Shown in pieces: positions 1 to 10,193 of a DNA stretch of 64,000 nt. Source of the DNA: Escallonia rubra (taxonomy: Eukaryota > Streptophyta > Magnoliopsida > Escalloniales > Escalloniaceae); contig JAVXUO010001132.1 in the NCBI GenBank assembly GCA_033065855.1, positions 330,109 through 394,108 on the forward strand. Direction: 5' to 3'. Positions within the stretch are counted from its first letter, which is position 1; each line of letters starts with the position of its first letter. The notes beneath the pieces are model-generated. The model ran no database searches and was not told the origin of the DNA. It saw only the letters and a list, made by a program, of their open reading frames with translations. The position numbers were made by a program, and so were the translations under genes.

Positions 1-133
1 CAACAGAGAGAGTCGACTGGAGGAGCTGGTGTCTGCCGTCGACCATCTGCTGTTTGGGGGGTGAGCCTGTGAGAGACAAGTCGCAGACCCAGACATGGTG
101 AAATGTTAATTTCTGCGAGATTCACTCAGTCGC

Positions 134-157
134 AGAGAGAGAGAGAGAGAGAGAGAG
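134..157. repeat. (AG)n microsatellite
   Basis: Twelve uninterrupted AG dinucleotides, seen directly. No coding meaning; the short open frame across it is low-complexity. Confidence 0.9.
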
Positions 158-196
158 TCGCGATTCGATCTGTTTCCAATTTGAAGCAGCACAAAT

Positions 197-264
197 GGCC
201 ACGGTGTAATAAAAACCGTAGGTGTACAGAACTTGTACCTACGGTTCCTTGTACACCGTGGGCC
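197..264. repeat. short hairpin-forming inverted repeat
   Basis: Two arms run inward from GGCCACGGTGTA (197-208) and its complement TACACCGTGGGCC (252-264). An inner pair, ACCGTAGGTGTAC and GTACCTACGGT, meets at a 6-7 nt loop. The whole 68-nt block can fold on itself with one internal bulge region. It could be a tiny MITE or deletion relic, or a small-RNA hairpin; nothing decides between them. Confidence 0.6.
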
Positions 265-394
265 TTTTCGTCACCACAGAGCAATTCTGTTGTAGTGAGA
301 CCCGCAGGGTCTCATTTATTTAGCATATGCCATACATACTTTAAAAACTACGAAAATTTCATCACACATTTGTCACTAAAAAATTAAGCAACTA

Positions 395-421
395 CTCCCT
401 CCGTCCCTTTTTAAGTGATCA
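395..421 (+). repeat. mariner left terminal inverted repeat
   Basis: 27 bp, exact complement of 10165-10191, preceded by the TA target duplication at 393-394. The next ~60 bp (T-rich, with a GGGTGTCCCATAAAA stretch) also looks like typical plant mariner subterminal DNA. Confidence 0.95.
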
Positions 422-1410
422 GATTTCCTTTTTTGGGTGTCCCATAAAAAATGATAATTTCTATTTTGAGATATAAATTTTCTTAATCTTCCAACTTTGC
501 CCTTTCATTCATTTATGTAAAATCAATTCACAACCTTTATTTATCATTTAACAAAGCCAAATAAATAAGTATGAAAATCAGATACTCCAAACTTTTTCAG
601 TCTTTCTACCTCGTCACCGGCGACAGCAACGTCATCTGCAATTTTGCACCGCCAACCGGAGTATCAAGGAAATGCCGTCAACCATGAAGGACTATAAAGA
701 GCACCCACCACCGTAGTCTTTCTTCTTCGTCATCGCCAATGGCAAGAGCATCCCCCACTATAATCTTTCTTCTTCATCATCGCCAACGGCAAAGCACCCA
801 CCACCGTCTTTCTTCTTCGTCATCACTAATGGCAAGATTACCTTTCACTTTGTAGCATCTACCACAAACCTGCAAATTAACCCAGTTGTACCATTCCAAT
901 TTTGGTGGAAGTAGAACCTGTGGTGCCGACTAAAAAATTCAGAACCCACAATTGCAGAACTGCTACTTCGAACATTGTTGCGTGGCTATTAGTTTTTTCC
1001 CCTTCATGATCTTTTCCAGGTGAGGTTCTCCTCTCTATTCTTCTTATCACCATGTCCAGCTGTCCTTCTCTTTGATTTATCTTTAGGCTTTCTTTTAGGG
1101 ATTCTTACGTTGGTTTCTGCAATTGGTGTTTACATACATTTAAGGGAGTGGATTTCTTTTTTCAATGATTTCCTTTTTAATTGAAGGGAAAAGTGAAGAT
1201 TATGCTGCATATATGTAAGCTGGTATGTCAATGATATTGCACATAATTGAAGGGAGTATTAGACCTATGATTTTTGAGTGTATTCACACTGAGATACGAT
1301 TGAAAATGTGGTTTGTACAGTATGCTTAAACTGTCATCTTTGTTTTCATAGTTATAAATAACATGGCTTAACTTAATGCTGTAAAAGATAAAAACTTTGG
1401 TTTTTGACAG
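422..1410. other. mariner left interior, upstream of the cargo gene
   Basis: No coding sequence recognised. Roughly 690-840 holds about three imperfect direct repeats of some 50 bp built on CACCCACCACCGT...CTTTCTTCTTCGTCATCGCCAATGGCAAG (split here for brevity). Beyond it is AT-rich DNA ending in a T-rich tract and CAG before the first coding exon, consistent with a 5' leader and intron of the BED-DUF659 gene. Confidence 0.4.
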
Positions 1411-1431
1411 GCTTTGACAGGCCGTGTTGAA

Positions 1432-4400
1432 ATGTCTTACAGCCGGCCTGATTCAAGTGATCCCGCTTGGAAGTATTCATTTTGGCCAAAGACAAACGAT
1501 AAGAAATGTCTTGAATGTAAATTATGTGGCCATCGATATAATGGTGGGATAAGGAGAATGAAGGTACATCTTACTGGGATTGGAACTGATGCAAGAAAGT
1601 GTGGATTAGCCACTAATGATATACAATATGAAATTATAGAGTACATGAAAAAGAAAAAAAGGAAAGGACTTGAGAAGGATGATGATTCATTGTCAAGTGG
1701 GGCTTCCTCCAAAAAATTGCCACGCGTAGGGATTTCAGTAGATGCAAATGTTGTTTTTTTCTCCTGCCAAGGTGCAGTGTCAAACTAATGTTGATGATCA
1801 TAACCTCGAAAAGATTGAGGAAAGAAATATAGCTATCCAACACTTTGCAAAATGGATGTACCAAGCAGGGATATCTTTTAATGCAGTTAAATTGAGGAGC
1901 TTTGCCCAAGCACTAGAAGTTGTTGGATGTTATGGGGTGGGTTTGAGCCCTCCGACCTATCACGAGGTGAGGGATCTATGCCTTATAAAAGAAGTTGAAA
2001 ACACGAAGGATTTGTTCTTATTACAACAAACCTCATGGAGGAAGTATGGTTGTACTATTATGTTGGACGACTTGGGTAACGTTAATGGCAAGAGAATAAT
2101 AATCTTTTTAGCTAATTGCCCTGGTGGAACTTTTTTCTTGAAGTCTATTGATGCGTCTTGTAAGATTCATGATCATGATTTTATTTATTCGGAGTTGGAT
2201 AAAGTGGTGGAAGAAGTAGGAGAAGAACATGTGGTTCAAGTTGTTTCCCAGAATGGAGAGGCTTATATGAAAGCTGGCAAATTGCTGATGGAAAATAGAA
2301 AATGCTTGATCTATGCACCGTGTGTTAGCCATAGCATCAACCTTATCTTAACAGACTTTTCAGAAACGCCAGTGACAAAATCCGTTATTATGGATGCAAG
2401 AGAAGTCACTTCATTTATTTATAGCCATAAACTTATCCTTGTTTTCATTAGGAAAGAAACGGGGGGTAAAGAATTGGTAAGGGCTGGTTTGACTCAATCT
2501 GTATCTGCATTCTTAACTCTTCAAAGGCTTTACACACATAAGCAAAGCCTTAAGGCATGGTTTGTCTCAGAAAAATGGACCCAGAATCCATTGTCAAGAA
2601 AATCTTTTGGACAAAGAGTTTCAAATTTGATCTTAAGTTCTAACTTCTGGAGAGGCATTTGTCATGGTCTCAGGGTTGGGCAACCATTGCTTCAAGTGTT
2701 GAGGTTAGTTCATGGCGACGAAAAGCCTCCAATGGGCTACGTCTATGCTGCCATTAGATATGCAACGGAGGAGATTCGCTCTTTTTTTGGTGATAAGCAC
2801 AACTATTGTGAAAATGTCTTGAAGGTAGTCTCTAAGAGATGGGCTGAACAGTGTAATCAACCTCTTCATGGTGCTGGCTACTTCCTTAACCCAGGCTATT
2901 ACTATGATAGGAAAGAAGTTGAGTGCGATTATGAAGTTGCATTCCTTGCTTGTGTCGAAATTATGACGAGGAGTCCAAATGAGGAAGATGAGATTCTTAC
3001 ACAGGTAGATTCTGACAAGAATGCTAAAGATTTGTTTGGGAAAGGTTCAGCAATAAGATTGAGATCAAAGAAGCAGCCAAGTAATCATCTAACTTGATTT
3101 TTTGTCATATTCTGAATTTCACGTTACTATGAAATGTCTTACCCTATCTATATTGCACTTTGTCCTTAATAGCTGAATGGTGGGACACCTTTGGCAATGG
3201 AACTCCAGAATTGAAACGCATGGCATTGCGTATTTTGGGCCTTTGTTGCAGTTCATCAGCCGGTGATAGAAAATGGGTCGATTTTGAACTTGTAAGCTCA
3301 AAGCCTTTCAAATTTTTATGTTTTAATCTTATTGAAATTGTAGGCATGCAATTTCATTTATCCTTCTACCACATTCATCCTCATGGAAATAAGCACAAAA
3401 TATTCTCATAAAAGGTTCTTCAAAGGTTCTTCAATCGTTAAGTTGCCTGGTAAAATTTGTTAATTTGCGACAACTTTCTATCCTATCTCTATGCTTTCAA
3501 ATTGAAGATTAATTTTTGCCTTAGCATTGTTATTTCTATACTCGAGTACTATAGACTCCTTTTTGCATCTTATTTGTGTTCCCTGTGAGTAGGGGTTGCC
3601 CAAATCGCCTATTAAGTGCTCCTGTATACTGTATAATGTCTTATGCTGCTTAACTACGCATATTGGTATTTAAGTTTACCAAGGAATGTCCCTGATGAGT
3701 AGGATATATTGCAAAACTATGCATGATTTTCCTGTACACTGCCTGATGCGCGCTGCTGCCTGCATATTGCAAATTATTTGCTCGATACATAATGGAGTAC
3801 TTGTTTCTTTTTGTTTTTTCAACTGAAAACTTGTTTCATGTTCTTCGGCTTGTTGCTCAAATCTGCATATTTCATCCTTCGACTCTGTAACCTTCATATG
3901 ACATTAGATTCTACATGCACGCTAACCGGAAGAACCTTGTTATATGCATGAAGTATTACAGTCACAACTTATCTTAACTGCACATGTGCTAATATATGGC
4001 TTATGATTATGCCTAACCCAGTGTTATGAAAAGCGCGCCTAGGCGCAAGGTGCAGATAGGCTCACACAACGCGCCTCGCATAGGCTAGGCTCAGCGCGTT
4101 CAAGAAGGCGAGCGCCTCTTGCGCCTAGGCGCCCAAGAGCGCCTAGTGAAGCGGCGGTGGAGGCACAAGGATGAGCGCTTCTTGACTGTTGCCATTCGAT
4201 TTTCTTCACATGGGGATGGGCCGTTGATTTTCCTTTTCCTTTTTGTCTTTACCAAGTCAAAACCCCCAAATCAGTTCCTGATTCACGAGTCACGACCCAA
4301 GACGGCAAGACCCAAGCTCTCAATCTCTCACAGTCACCTCGCGAGTCCCGACCTTCCATCGCCGTCGTATCTCTTATCTCCGCTCGCCGTCGCATCTCCC

Positions 4401-5866
4401 ATATCCTCCGGTGCCGCAGGCGATGGAGCTTACGCGGCGAGAGGCTGCGGCGGTGCCGGCGGCGGAGCTTACGCGGCCGCCGATCTCCTCAGCGACCAAG
4501 TAGTACTTGTCGGTGCCGAGATCCTCGATGTCGATGCGGAGGGAGCGGAGGTGGGCGACGGTGGCGTCCTTGACGGCCGTGCGGAAGCTGTCTGCTCTGG
4601 CTATGAGCTTGAGGTGGCGGTCGGTCGTGGCGTCTTGAGCCATAAGCCGGCGGTGGTGTGGTGTGGACTGTGGACTGTAAGGTCGGTACTTGGTTGTTTG
4701 AGGTTTGGAAGTTGGTCTACAAAAGACTCTTGGTCTTTCGTGACGTTTGCTTTGTCCGAATACTGCACTGTTATCATGCACAAAACCAAATATTAACGGT
4801 CATATTTAACGGGAGTTAACCGGAATACCATTAATTTTGTTTCCGAAATTTGTAACTGTAATTTTTTTGTTTATCGTTTTTGAAAACAATATAAACAAAA
4901 GTTGTAGCAGTCTTGCAAAAAACTTAGCCTCAAAGTATTGGTTATGAGTGACATAACATATTTTCTAAACAAAAGCCCTACTCAAAAAGAGGTAAATAAA
5001 AGGGGAAGTGATATTTGAATTTCTCTTTTATCGCTAAAAATCTTAAAAATCACATGTACAACTTTTAGAGACAAAAAAGAGCATAAATATTATCATCTTC
5101 CCCTTTCCAAATAAGTACTCCACTTCCCAAATATCAACAATTCTGACCCATCATGATTTATTTTACTTAATTTTATTGTTTTAATGCACTATTATTTATT
5201 TATTTTAATATTGCGCCTTGCTTCGAAAAGGCGCGCGCCTGCGCCTTGCGCCTAGGCTCCAGGGACCTTTTGCGCCTTAGGTGCGCCTGCGCCTTTAATA
5301 ACACTGGCCTAACCTAATTTACTTGCCACATTCAGATTCACTCAAAGAATATTAACCGACTTGAGCAAAAGAGGTTGAATGATCTTGTGTTTGTCCAGTA
5401 TAACCAACGTCTCCATGAAAGGTTTCTAATAAGACAGTCAAGCCCGGGGGCTTATGACGCTATATCATATGATGAGGTCAATGAATCGAGTGAATGGCTG
5501 ACTGGATTAGTGCCTGCTGAAGATAAGTTTCATTTTCTTAGAAACCTTCGATGGTCCGAAGTTAACTCACAATTTGAGGAGTCAGGGTCCTTGGCAACTT
5601 GTTTAAGGAACAAGACCGGAGACAGATATGCAATCTTTGATGACGATAAAACTCAACCCCCGGATCCGGAATCATGTAAGGAAGCAGAAGCAGAATTTGC
5701 TGAACTAAATCAGGACAGTGACATTAATGAGGAAGACTTCTCTTATGGAGAAAGTGGTGTTGAGTTAGTGTTTGCCACAGCTGGTGATGGGCTTGCTGGT
5801 GCGCAATTGTTGGACGAGGATTTGAACTTTATCCCACTTGATGACCTTGTTTACGATTGTTTCTAA
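1432..5866 (+). CDS. BED zinc finger / DUF659 / hAT-dimerisation protein
   Basis: hAT-transposase-derived gene of the plant BED-DUF659 type, probably nuclear DNA-binding. Exons by eye: 1432 to about 3080, 3173-3291 and 5336-5866, with GT-AG junctions. The first exon has a BED finger (CKLC about residue 30, then a His-containing helix) and a Lys-rich stretch. DUF659 follows (motifs HFAKWMYQAGISFNAV, FLKSIDAS). The second exon has the dimerisation core (EWWDTFGNGTPELKRMALRI). The last exon has the acidic C-terminal tail after INRLEQKRLNDLV. A T-run near 1752-1758 puts BED and DUF659 in different frames; one T fewer would join them. The usual catalytic TDN reads SQN and the usual DGW reads DDL, so transposase activity is unlikely. 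It is either a decaying copy or an exapted-type gene carried by the mariner. Confidence 0.8.
4019..5306. mobile_element. non-autonomous hAT element
   Basis: Flanked by identical 8-bp duplications GCCTAACC (4011-4018 and 5307-5314), the hAT hallmark. Ends begin CAGTGTTATGAAAAGCGC and, in complement, CAGTGTTATTAAAGGCGC. Subterminal DNA is packed with repeats of the GCGCCTAGGCGC/TGCGCCTTGCGC kind. No transposase. The GC-rich core (about 4150-4800) contains a possible captured gene piece (next entry). Confidence 0.93.
4374..4643 (-). CDS. reading frame inside hAT, possible captured gene fragment
   Basis: Starts MAQDATTDRHLKLIARADSF and stays open for 89 codons. The first ~57 residues look like normal soluble protein (charged helix-like, then LRSLRIDIEDLGTDKYYL). 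The remainder is Ala/Gly/Ser-rich and may be intron or low-complexity DNA. The GC content contrasts with the AT-rich surroundings. I do not recognise the family. It may be a host 5' exon carried off by the hAT, or chance. Confidence 0.35.
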   Translation of the reverse strand: MAQDATTDRHLKLIARADSFRTAVKDATVAHLRSLRIDIEDLGTDKYYLVAEEIGGRVSSAAGTAAASRRVSSIACGTGGYGRCDGERR

Positions 5867-7783
5867 ACTGAGATCCAATTGAGTACTTTAACAAGTTGTC
5901 ATTTGCGTATACAAATATGTTCTACTGTATTTCGTTTTGGAACAATTACTTTTGCTAGTAATGACAACTACTTTCCTCTTTTTCCCCTTAATCTTGTCGG
6001 ATAATGTTGACAACATATACTTTGTCCTTAACAATACTGGAGAAATTTGATGATGGCAATTGGTGTTTGTAACTTCCCTCACCAAATTGTAGTTCTTAAA
6101 GTTTAAAAACATTTACTTTTGCTCATTTTTGTTGGTAAGTAGAGTTCCTATACAGTGGCTTGGACATACTCTTTCAAGTGTTCATTTACTCCATAAATAA
6201 CAACCTGGAGTGTTCATTTCCCTCACCAACCTTGAGTATATCATAAAGAAAAAAAGGAAGCATCTCTTAAAATTTAGAAATGTTCATTTTTGCTCACTTT
6301 TGCTGGTAAATAGAGTATCTCATGTACATCGGCTTGGACAACTTTTTCAAGTGTTCATTTAGTCCATAAATAACAACCACCTGGAGTGTTCATTTCCCTC
6401 ACCAACCAGGAGTATATTGCAGAGCAAAAAAAGAAGCATTCCAGAAATAACAACGGTTTATATTGCAAAAAAATATGTAGTCACTTGCAATAGAACATGT
6501 TCACAATTTCTAGTTGGTATGCATTTGCACATATTACATGAGAAAAAGAAGGCATTTCGTTAAAATGGTGAACAAAACACAGGTTGAGAGCTGAAATTTT
6601 CTAAATCTCGGCAAGCAACCCGCTACACATCTGCCTTGTGACAACAAAAGGAGACTTTGGCATTTGCTAAATCTTGACAGCATCTAAGCAGTCATCCATA
6701 AGGTGTTTGATCAGACAACCTACATAATTAAATTAGACATGTAAGCATATGAACTTTGTGAGTACTAAATGAAGTTTCAATTATTTTGAAACCTTTAGGA
6801 TACTAACGTAGTGCCCTTGTGCGCTATACAACCAATATGTGAATCAAAACTTAAAGTCAATGTCTACATATCTAAACTTGCAACCTAGTTTGTGTGGTCT
6901 TTTTTGAAACTAGAACATAAAGAAGAGGTTGATCGAAGATAACATAAAGATGAAAAATTACCTTGTTCTTAATCTTGATCTTCTTTAGCAAAAGAGAAGC
7001 ACAAAAGTAAGGAAAGGCTCAAGCTTAGGTCCTGTCACATTGTCACATAACATTCCATGAGCAAAGAGGGGCAAAAGGAGAAGGGGGAGAACAAAGATTT
7101 TTGGGAACACCGGTAACAAGCTTGGGTTTCCGCAGCTTAATAAGCATTGAATTCAGAGTTATTAATGCCATCAAACTAATTCAAGTTTCAAACCAGAACA
7201 CATCATCAGTGTTATATGCCATGAAAACAATCTGAAAATTGTTCAAGGCATGAAAATGGATACATATAATTGTCCCACATATATACCTGAAAAATAGACT
7301 CAACATATATACTTGTCCCAGCATATCAAATCCTACTCCACATACTCAATTACCTTCTATTACTTTCTTTCCATATTTTGTCTCATGAGGAAGCCTAAAG
7401 GAAGTTTGTGAGTACTAAATGAAGTTTCATTTATTTTGAAACCTTTAAGATACTAACGTAATGCCCTTGTGCGCTATACAACCAAGATCCAACAAATACA
7501 CAACTATCAAAGGTTGCACAATAAAGATAAAATTTAGTCGAATACTTTTGTAGTTGTTTATAGATACCACTCCAGCAGTTTCTAAAAGACAGGAGTGAAA
7601 AAAAGCAAGAGCCCTATCAAAATATATAAGTTAGAGAAATTGAGAAATGAAACTAAGACCACAAACATACATACATAGAACTGGTAAAAAAAATTAGAGT
7701 TCAAAAGCATACCTTGCAAAAGTATCTACCTACACCACTATATCCAAAAAGAAGGGAACAAAAGTAGAGGGTAGCAGCTGATC
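5867..7783. other. mariner interior between cargo gene and transposase
   Basis: No gene recognised. It holds two direct duplications: a tandem one of about 170 bp (roughly 6092-6280 against 6262-6441, with CAAGTGTTCATTTA and GGAGTGTTCATTTCCCTC), and a separated ~83-bp pair (about 6755-6838 and 7404-7487, with TGTGAGTACTAAATGAAG). The region just left of 7784 would be the transposase 3' flank. Confidence 0.55.
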
Positions 7784-9067
7784 TTAGGTCTCTATCAAAT
7801 GATTCAGGTGATGAATCGCTTGATTAAGAAGATCCGGTTCACATGAAATCTGGAAAGGCAGGACTCCTCGTCTCTCCAAACTATCCTTACCAATATGTGG
7901 TATCTTATAACGATTGCTTCCACAAACTTTCATTGTCTCCAACATGCATAGTTGTAATGTTAAGAAAACATGACTGAGGCTATGGGGTAGCAACTTATCA
8001 AACGATTTATGTACAGCATCAATTAACTCATCAACAGTATTAGGAGCCTCTTGATATTGAAGTGATTGAATTGCTCGAAAGAAACCAAGATCTAACACGT
8101 TGAAGTCCGGGCTGTTTGGAGGTTGATAAGTAAGTTGTCTATCAAATCCATCCTTAGATGCTGCTTCCAGAAAATCGGAGTCATGAGGTTCGATATGTGG
8201 CTTAGCATTGTCTTGCTGAATAAAAATTGTACGTGAACTAGAACTAGGCCATTTACAGCGAATTGCAGGCAAGACTTTCTCAATTAAAAACGAGCGGTAT
8301 GTATCTTTATTGACTGATAGAATTGGTTTAGTTTCCATTGTTCCCGCCTCACGATTCTTACTACCACGCTTAGCAAGCTCCTTAAAGATAAAAGGAAAGA
8401 TGCCAATTTTTTCAAAGACTTCTTCGTTATGTGATGCATCAAATCGAGGGCGAGCTACTGCAGCTAGAAACATGATTTTCGTGATAAATTTTTTGCTTTT
8501 GCATGAACGTTCAGGCCCAATTTCATGAGGGAGAAGGTAATACTTTTCTGCAACTTTAGACATGTAAAACCATTTTTCATCTACATGTACAAAATCAAGC
8601 ATATCCCGAAAAGCTGGACTACTATCAAGGCTAGCTGCGTCAAGCATATTGATAGAGAACTCTAACCTTGATTTCTTATTTTCCTCGGTCAAATACGGTT
8701 TAATGGCATTTGAATGCCGCCGAATCTGTCCAGCCTTTACCAACCTATGTAAACAGGACTTTGGCACGCTTAAAGCTTCTGCCAAGGACCTGATATTTGT
8801 TCGTTTACGCAGTGTAACATCTGAGACATGACTTATATCGATTTCAATTTGTTTACGTCCTACTCTTCCCTTCTTCTTAGATGAAACATCAGTTGCAAAC
8901 CCAATAGAAGAACTTGATTTTCCTTGCCGCCATATTCTTCAGATAGTGCAGCTTGACACGGAGAAAACTGTTGCAATAGCACGAACTACTGCATTGTTCA
9001 GCTTTCCATTTTGACTTTGCTCCAATAAGGTTTCAAAAATGGCTTGTCGTTGGTCATTGGTCAAGTT
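7784..9067 (-). pseudogene. plant mariner (DD39D) transposase, one stop
   Basis: Cut-and-paste transposase of the plant mariner-like family. The N-terminal helix-turn-helix part begins NLTNDQRQAIFETLLEQ (from 9067), continues past the basic KKKGRVGRKQ linker and joins LAEALSVPKSCLHRLVKAG. Catalytic Asp residues are visible in VHVDEKWFY, IFIQQDNAKPH and SPDFNVLDLGFF, with 39 residues between the second and third, the family signature. One in-frame TGA (complement of 8939-8941, a likely CGA-to-TGA change) interrupts the HTH region. No other break is seen down to HLNHLIET. The true start lies upstream, probably behind an intron, and is unresolved. An internal TTG downstream of the stop opens 333 codons but lacks the DNA-binding domain. 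It lies 1.1 kb from the right end of its element. Confidence 0.9.
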
Positions 9068-10164
9068 TTTCCCTCATATGGTCATTGGCTCAATATACTG
9101 GAAAAGAAGCAAGGTGGAAATACAGAGCCCTTTCATGGCTAAAATGCTCTTAATACTCGGGAGAACAAAGGAAGTTTGAAAAAAAAAACTATTGTTTCTA
9201 AAATCTACCGCCAATAACAAAGAGGGAAACAAACAATTGAAAAGAATGAAAGATAAGCATAAATGCTTAGTTGGTGAACAGGGTGAACAGGTGACGCCTA
9301 GTCGGTGATTGGCGACGCCTAGTCGGTGCAGAAGGGACGATTTTGCATAAGCATAAGGCAGCATAAGGCGTAAAGCATAAGGCGATCAAATTGGCAAAAT
9401 CTATTAGCCTTAAAAAGGGTGTTTGACACCATGCGCCTTATGTCTCACCCATCGCCATTCAACGACTTACGCCTTAGGATCGAAAAGGCATAAGCAGCCT
9501 TAACCAGAGAAGCCCGAACTGGAACGGTGAACGAACAAATTAAAAAGCTCAAACTAGTAGAGGATCGAAAAGGATAAATGAATAAAAAATGAGAAGAAAC
9601 ATAAAGTTCAAACTAACCTGGAGAAGCTTGTTGATCTGTTTCGGAGCCCAAGCTTTTGTTCTCTCTGTTCTCATAAGTTCCATCTTGCCCTAATTTGCAA
9701 ACTGAACTTGTTTGGGCAATTAGTTTGACAAAATTTCAGGAACTTCAAGGAATTTTTTTTTCAATTTACGAAACATACGAGGAGATGGCAGATTTGGAGA
9801 AAGAGGATGGGGACGGTGAGAATTGATTTAGCGTAAAATGGCGGTGGGTGCGTGATTTACCTCTCCTAATGAGACTGCTATGTCCAGCTGTGGAGTGAAA
9901 GTTTGCTATTTCTCCGGTCTTTGTTTGAGAAGAGGATAGCCATGGATGGAGAAGGAAAAGAAAAAGAAAACAGTGGCGAGAGAAAGGAGAGGACAGGAGA
10001 TATGACTAAGTCAAGAAGCCAGTGAGGAAAATAATAGGAAAAGGAAAAGATAAAATAAAATAAAAATAGTGGATATAATGGTAAAGGGATTATTTGTAAC
10101 TGAGGGTAACTTTGGAAAGAAGAGTTTATTGGACTTTTTCCTTCAAATTTGTGCAAGTCAAACG
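9068..10164. other. mariner right subterminal region
   Basis: No gene recognised. Presumed promoter and leader of the minus-strand transposase. At 9285-9510 is a cluster of GCATAAGGCG/ACGCCTAGTCGGTG repeats in both orientations, perhaps a relic of a small repeat-ended element. At 9940-10080 is purine-rich DNA. Confidence 0.45.
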
Positions 10165-10191
10165 TGATCACTTAAAAAGGGACGGAGGGAG
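10165..10191 (-). repeat. mariner right terminal inverted repeat
   Basis: Exact complement of 395-421, ending GGGACGGAGGGAG and followed by TA at 10192-10193. Confidence 0.95.
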
Positions 10192-10193
10192 TA

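Larger units (their letters stand above)
1..297. other. unassigned left flank of copy A
   Basis: No convincing gene. The stretch holds an AG microsatellite and a compact hairpin (separate entries). Similarity to copy B of the triplicated segment begins only near 298 (compare 22692 onward), so this is DNA outside the duplicated unit or an unrelated insertion. Confidence 0.5.
3292..5335 (+). other. intron of BED-DUF659 gene, enlarged by a hAT insertion
   Basis: GTAAGC donor after the DRKWVDFEL codons and a CAG acceptor before IHSKNINRLEQ. Without the hAT element and one copy of its target duplication it would be about 750 bp. No other genes recognised in it. Confidence 0.75.
395..10191 (-). 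mobile_element. 9.8-kb mariner-like element with cargo gene
   Basis: The left end starts CTCCCTCCGTCCC, the hallmark of plant Tc1/mariner and Stowaway ends. The right end is its exact complement over 27 bp. TA dinucleotides flank it at 393-394 and 10192-10193. The same locus in copies B (22786-22787, TG) and C (46256-46257, TA) is uninterrupted, so the target is seen before and after insertion. Orientation is set by the transposase (7784-9067, minus). The left 6 kb holds a BED-DUF659-hAT dimerisation gene unrelated to mariner transposition. Most plant mariners are a few kb, so the size is exceptional. Perfect ends suggest recent movement. The transposase carries one stop, so a relative may have supplied activity. 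Confidence 0.93.

Noticed and set aside
103-387. 94-codon open frame at the left edge
   Set aside because: Runs through an AG microsatellite, a hairpin and the border of copy A; no protein features.
9878-10171. 97-codon minus frame at the mariner right end
   Set aside because: Low-complexity Phe/Leu/Ser from purine-rich DNA; overlaps the terminal repeat.
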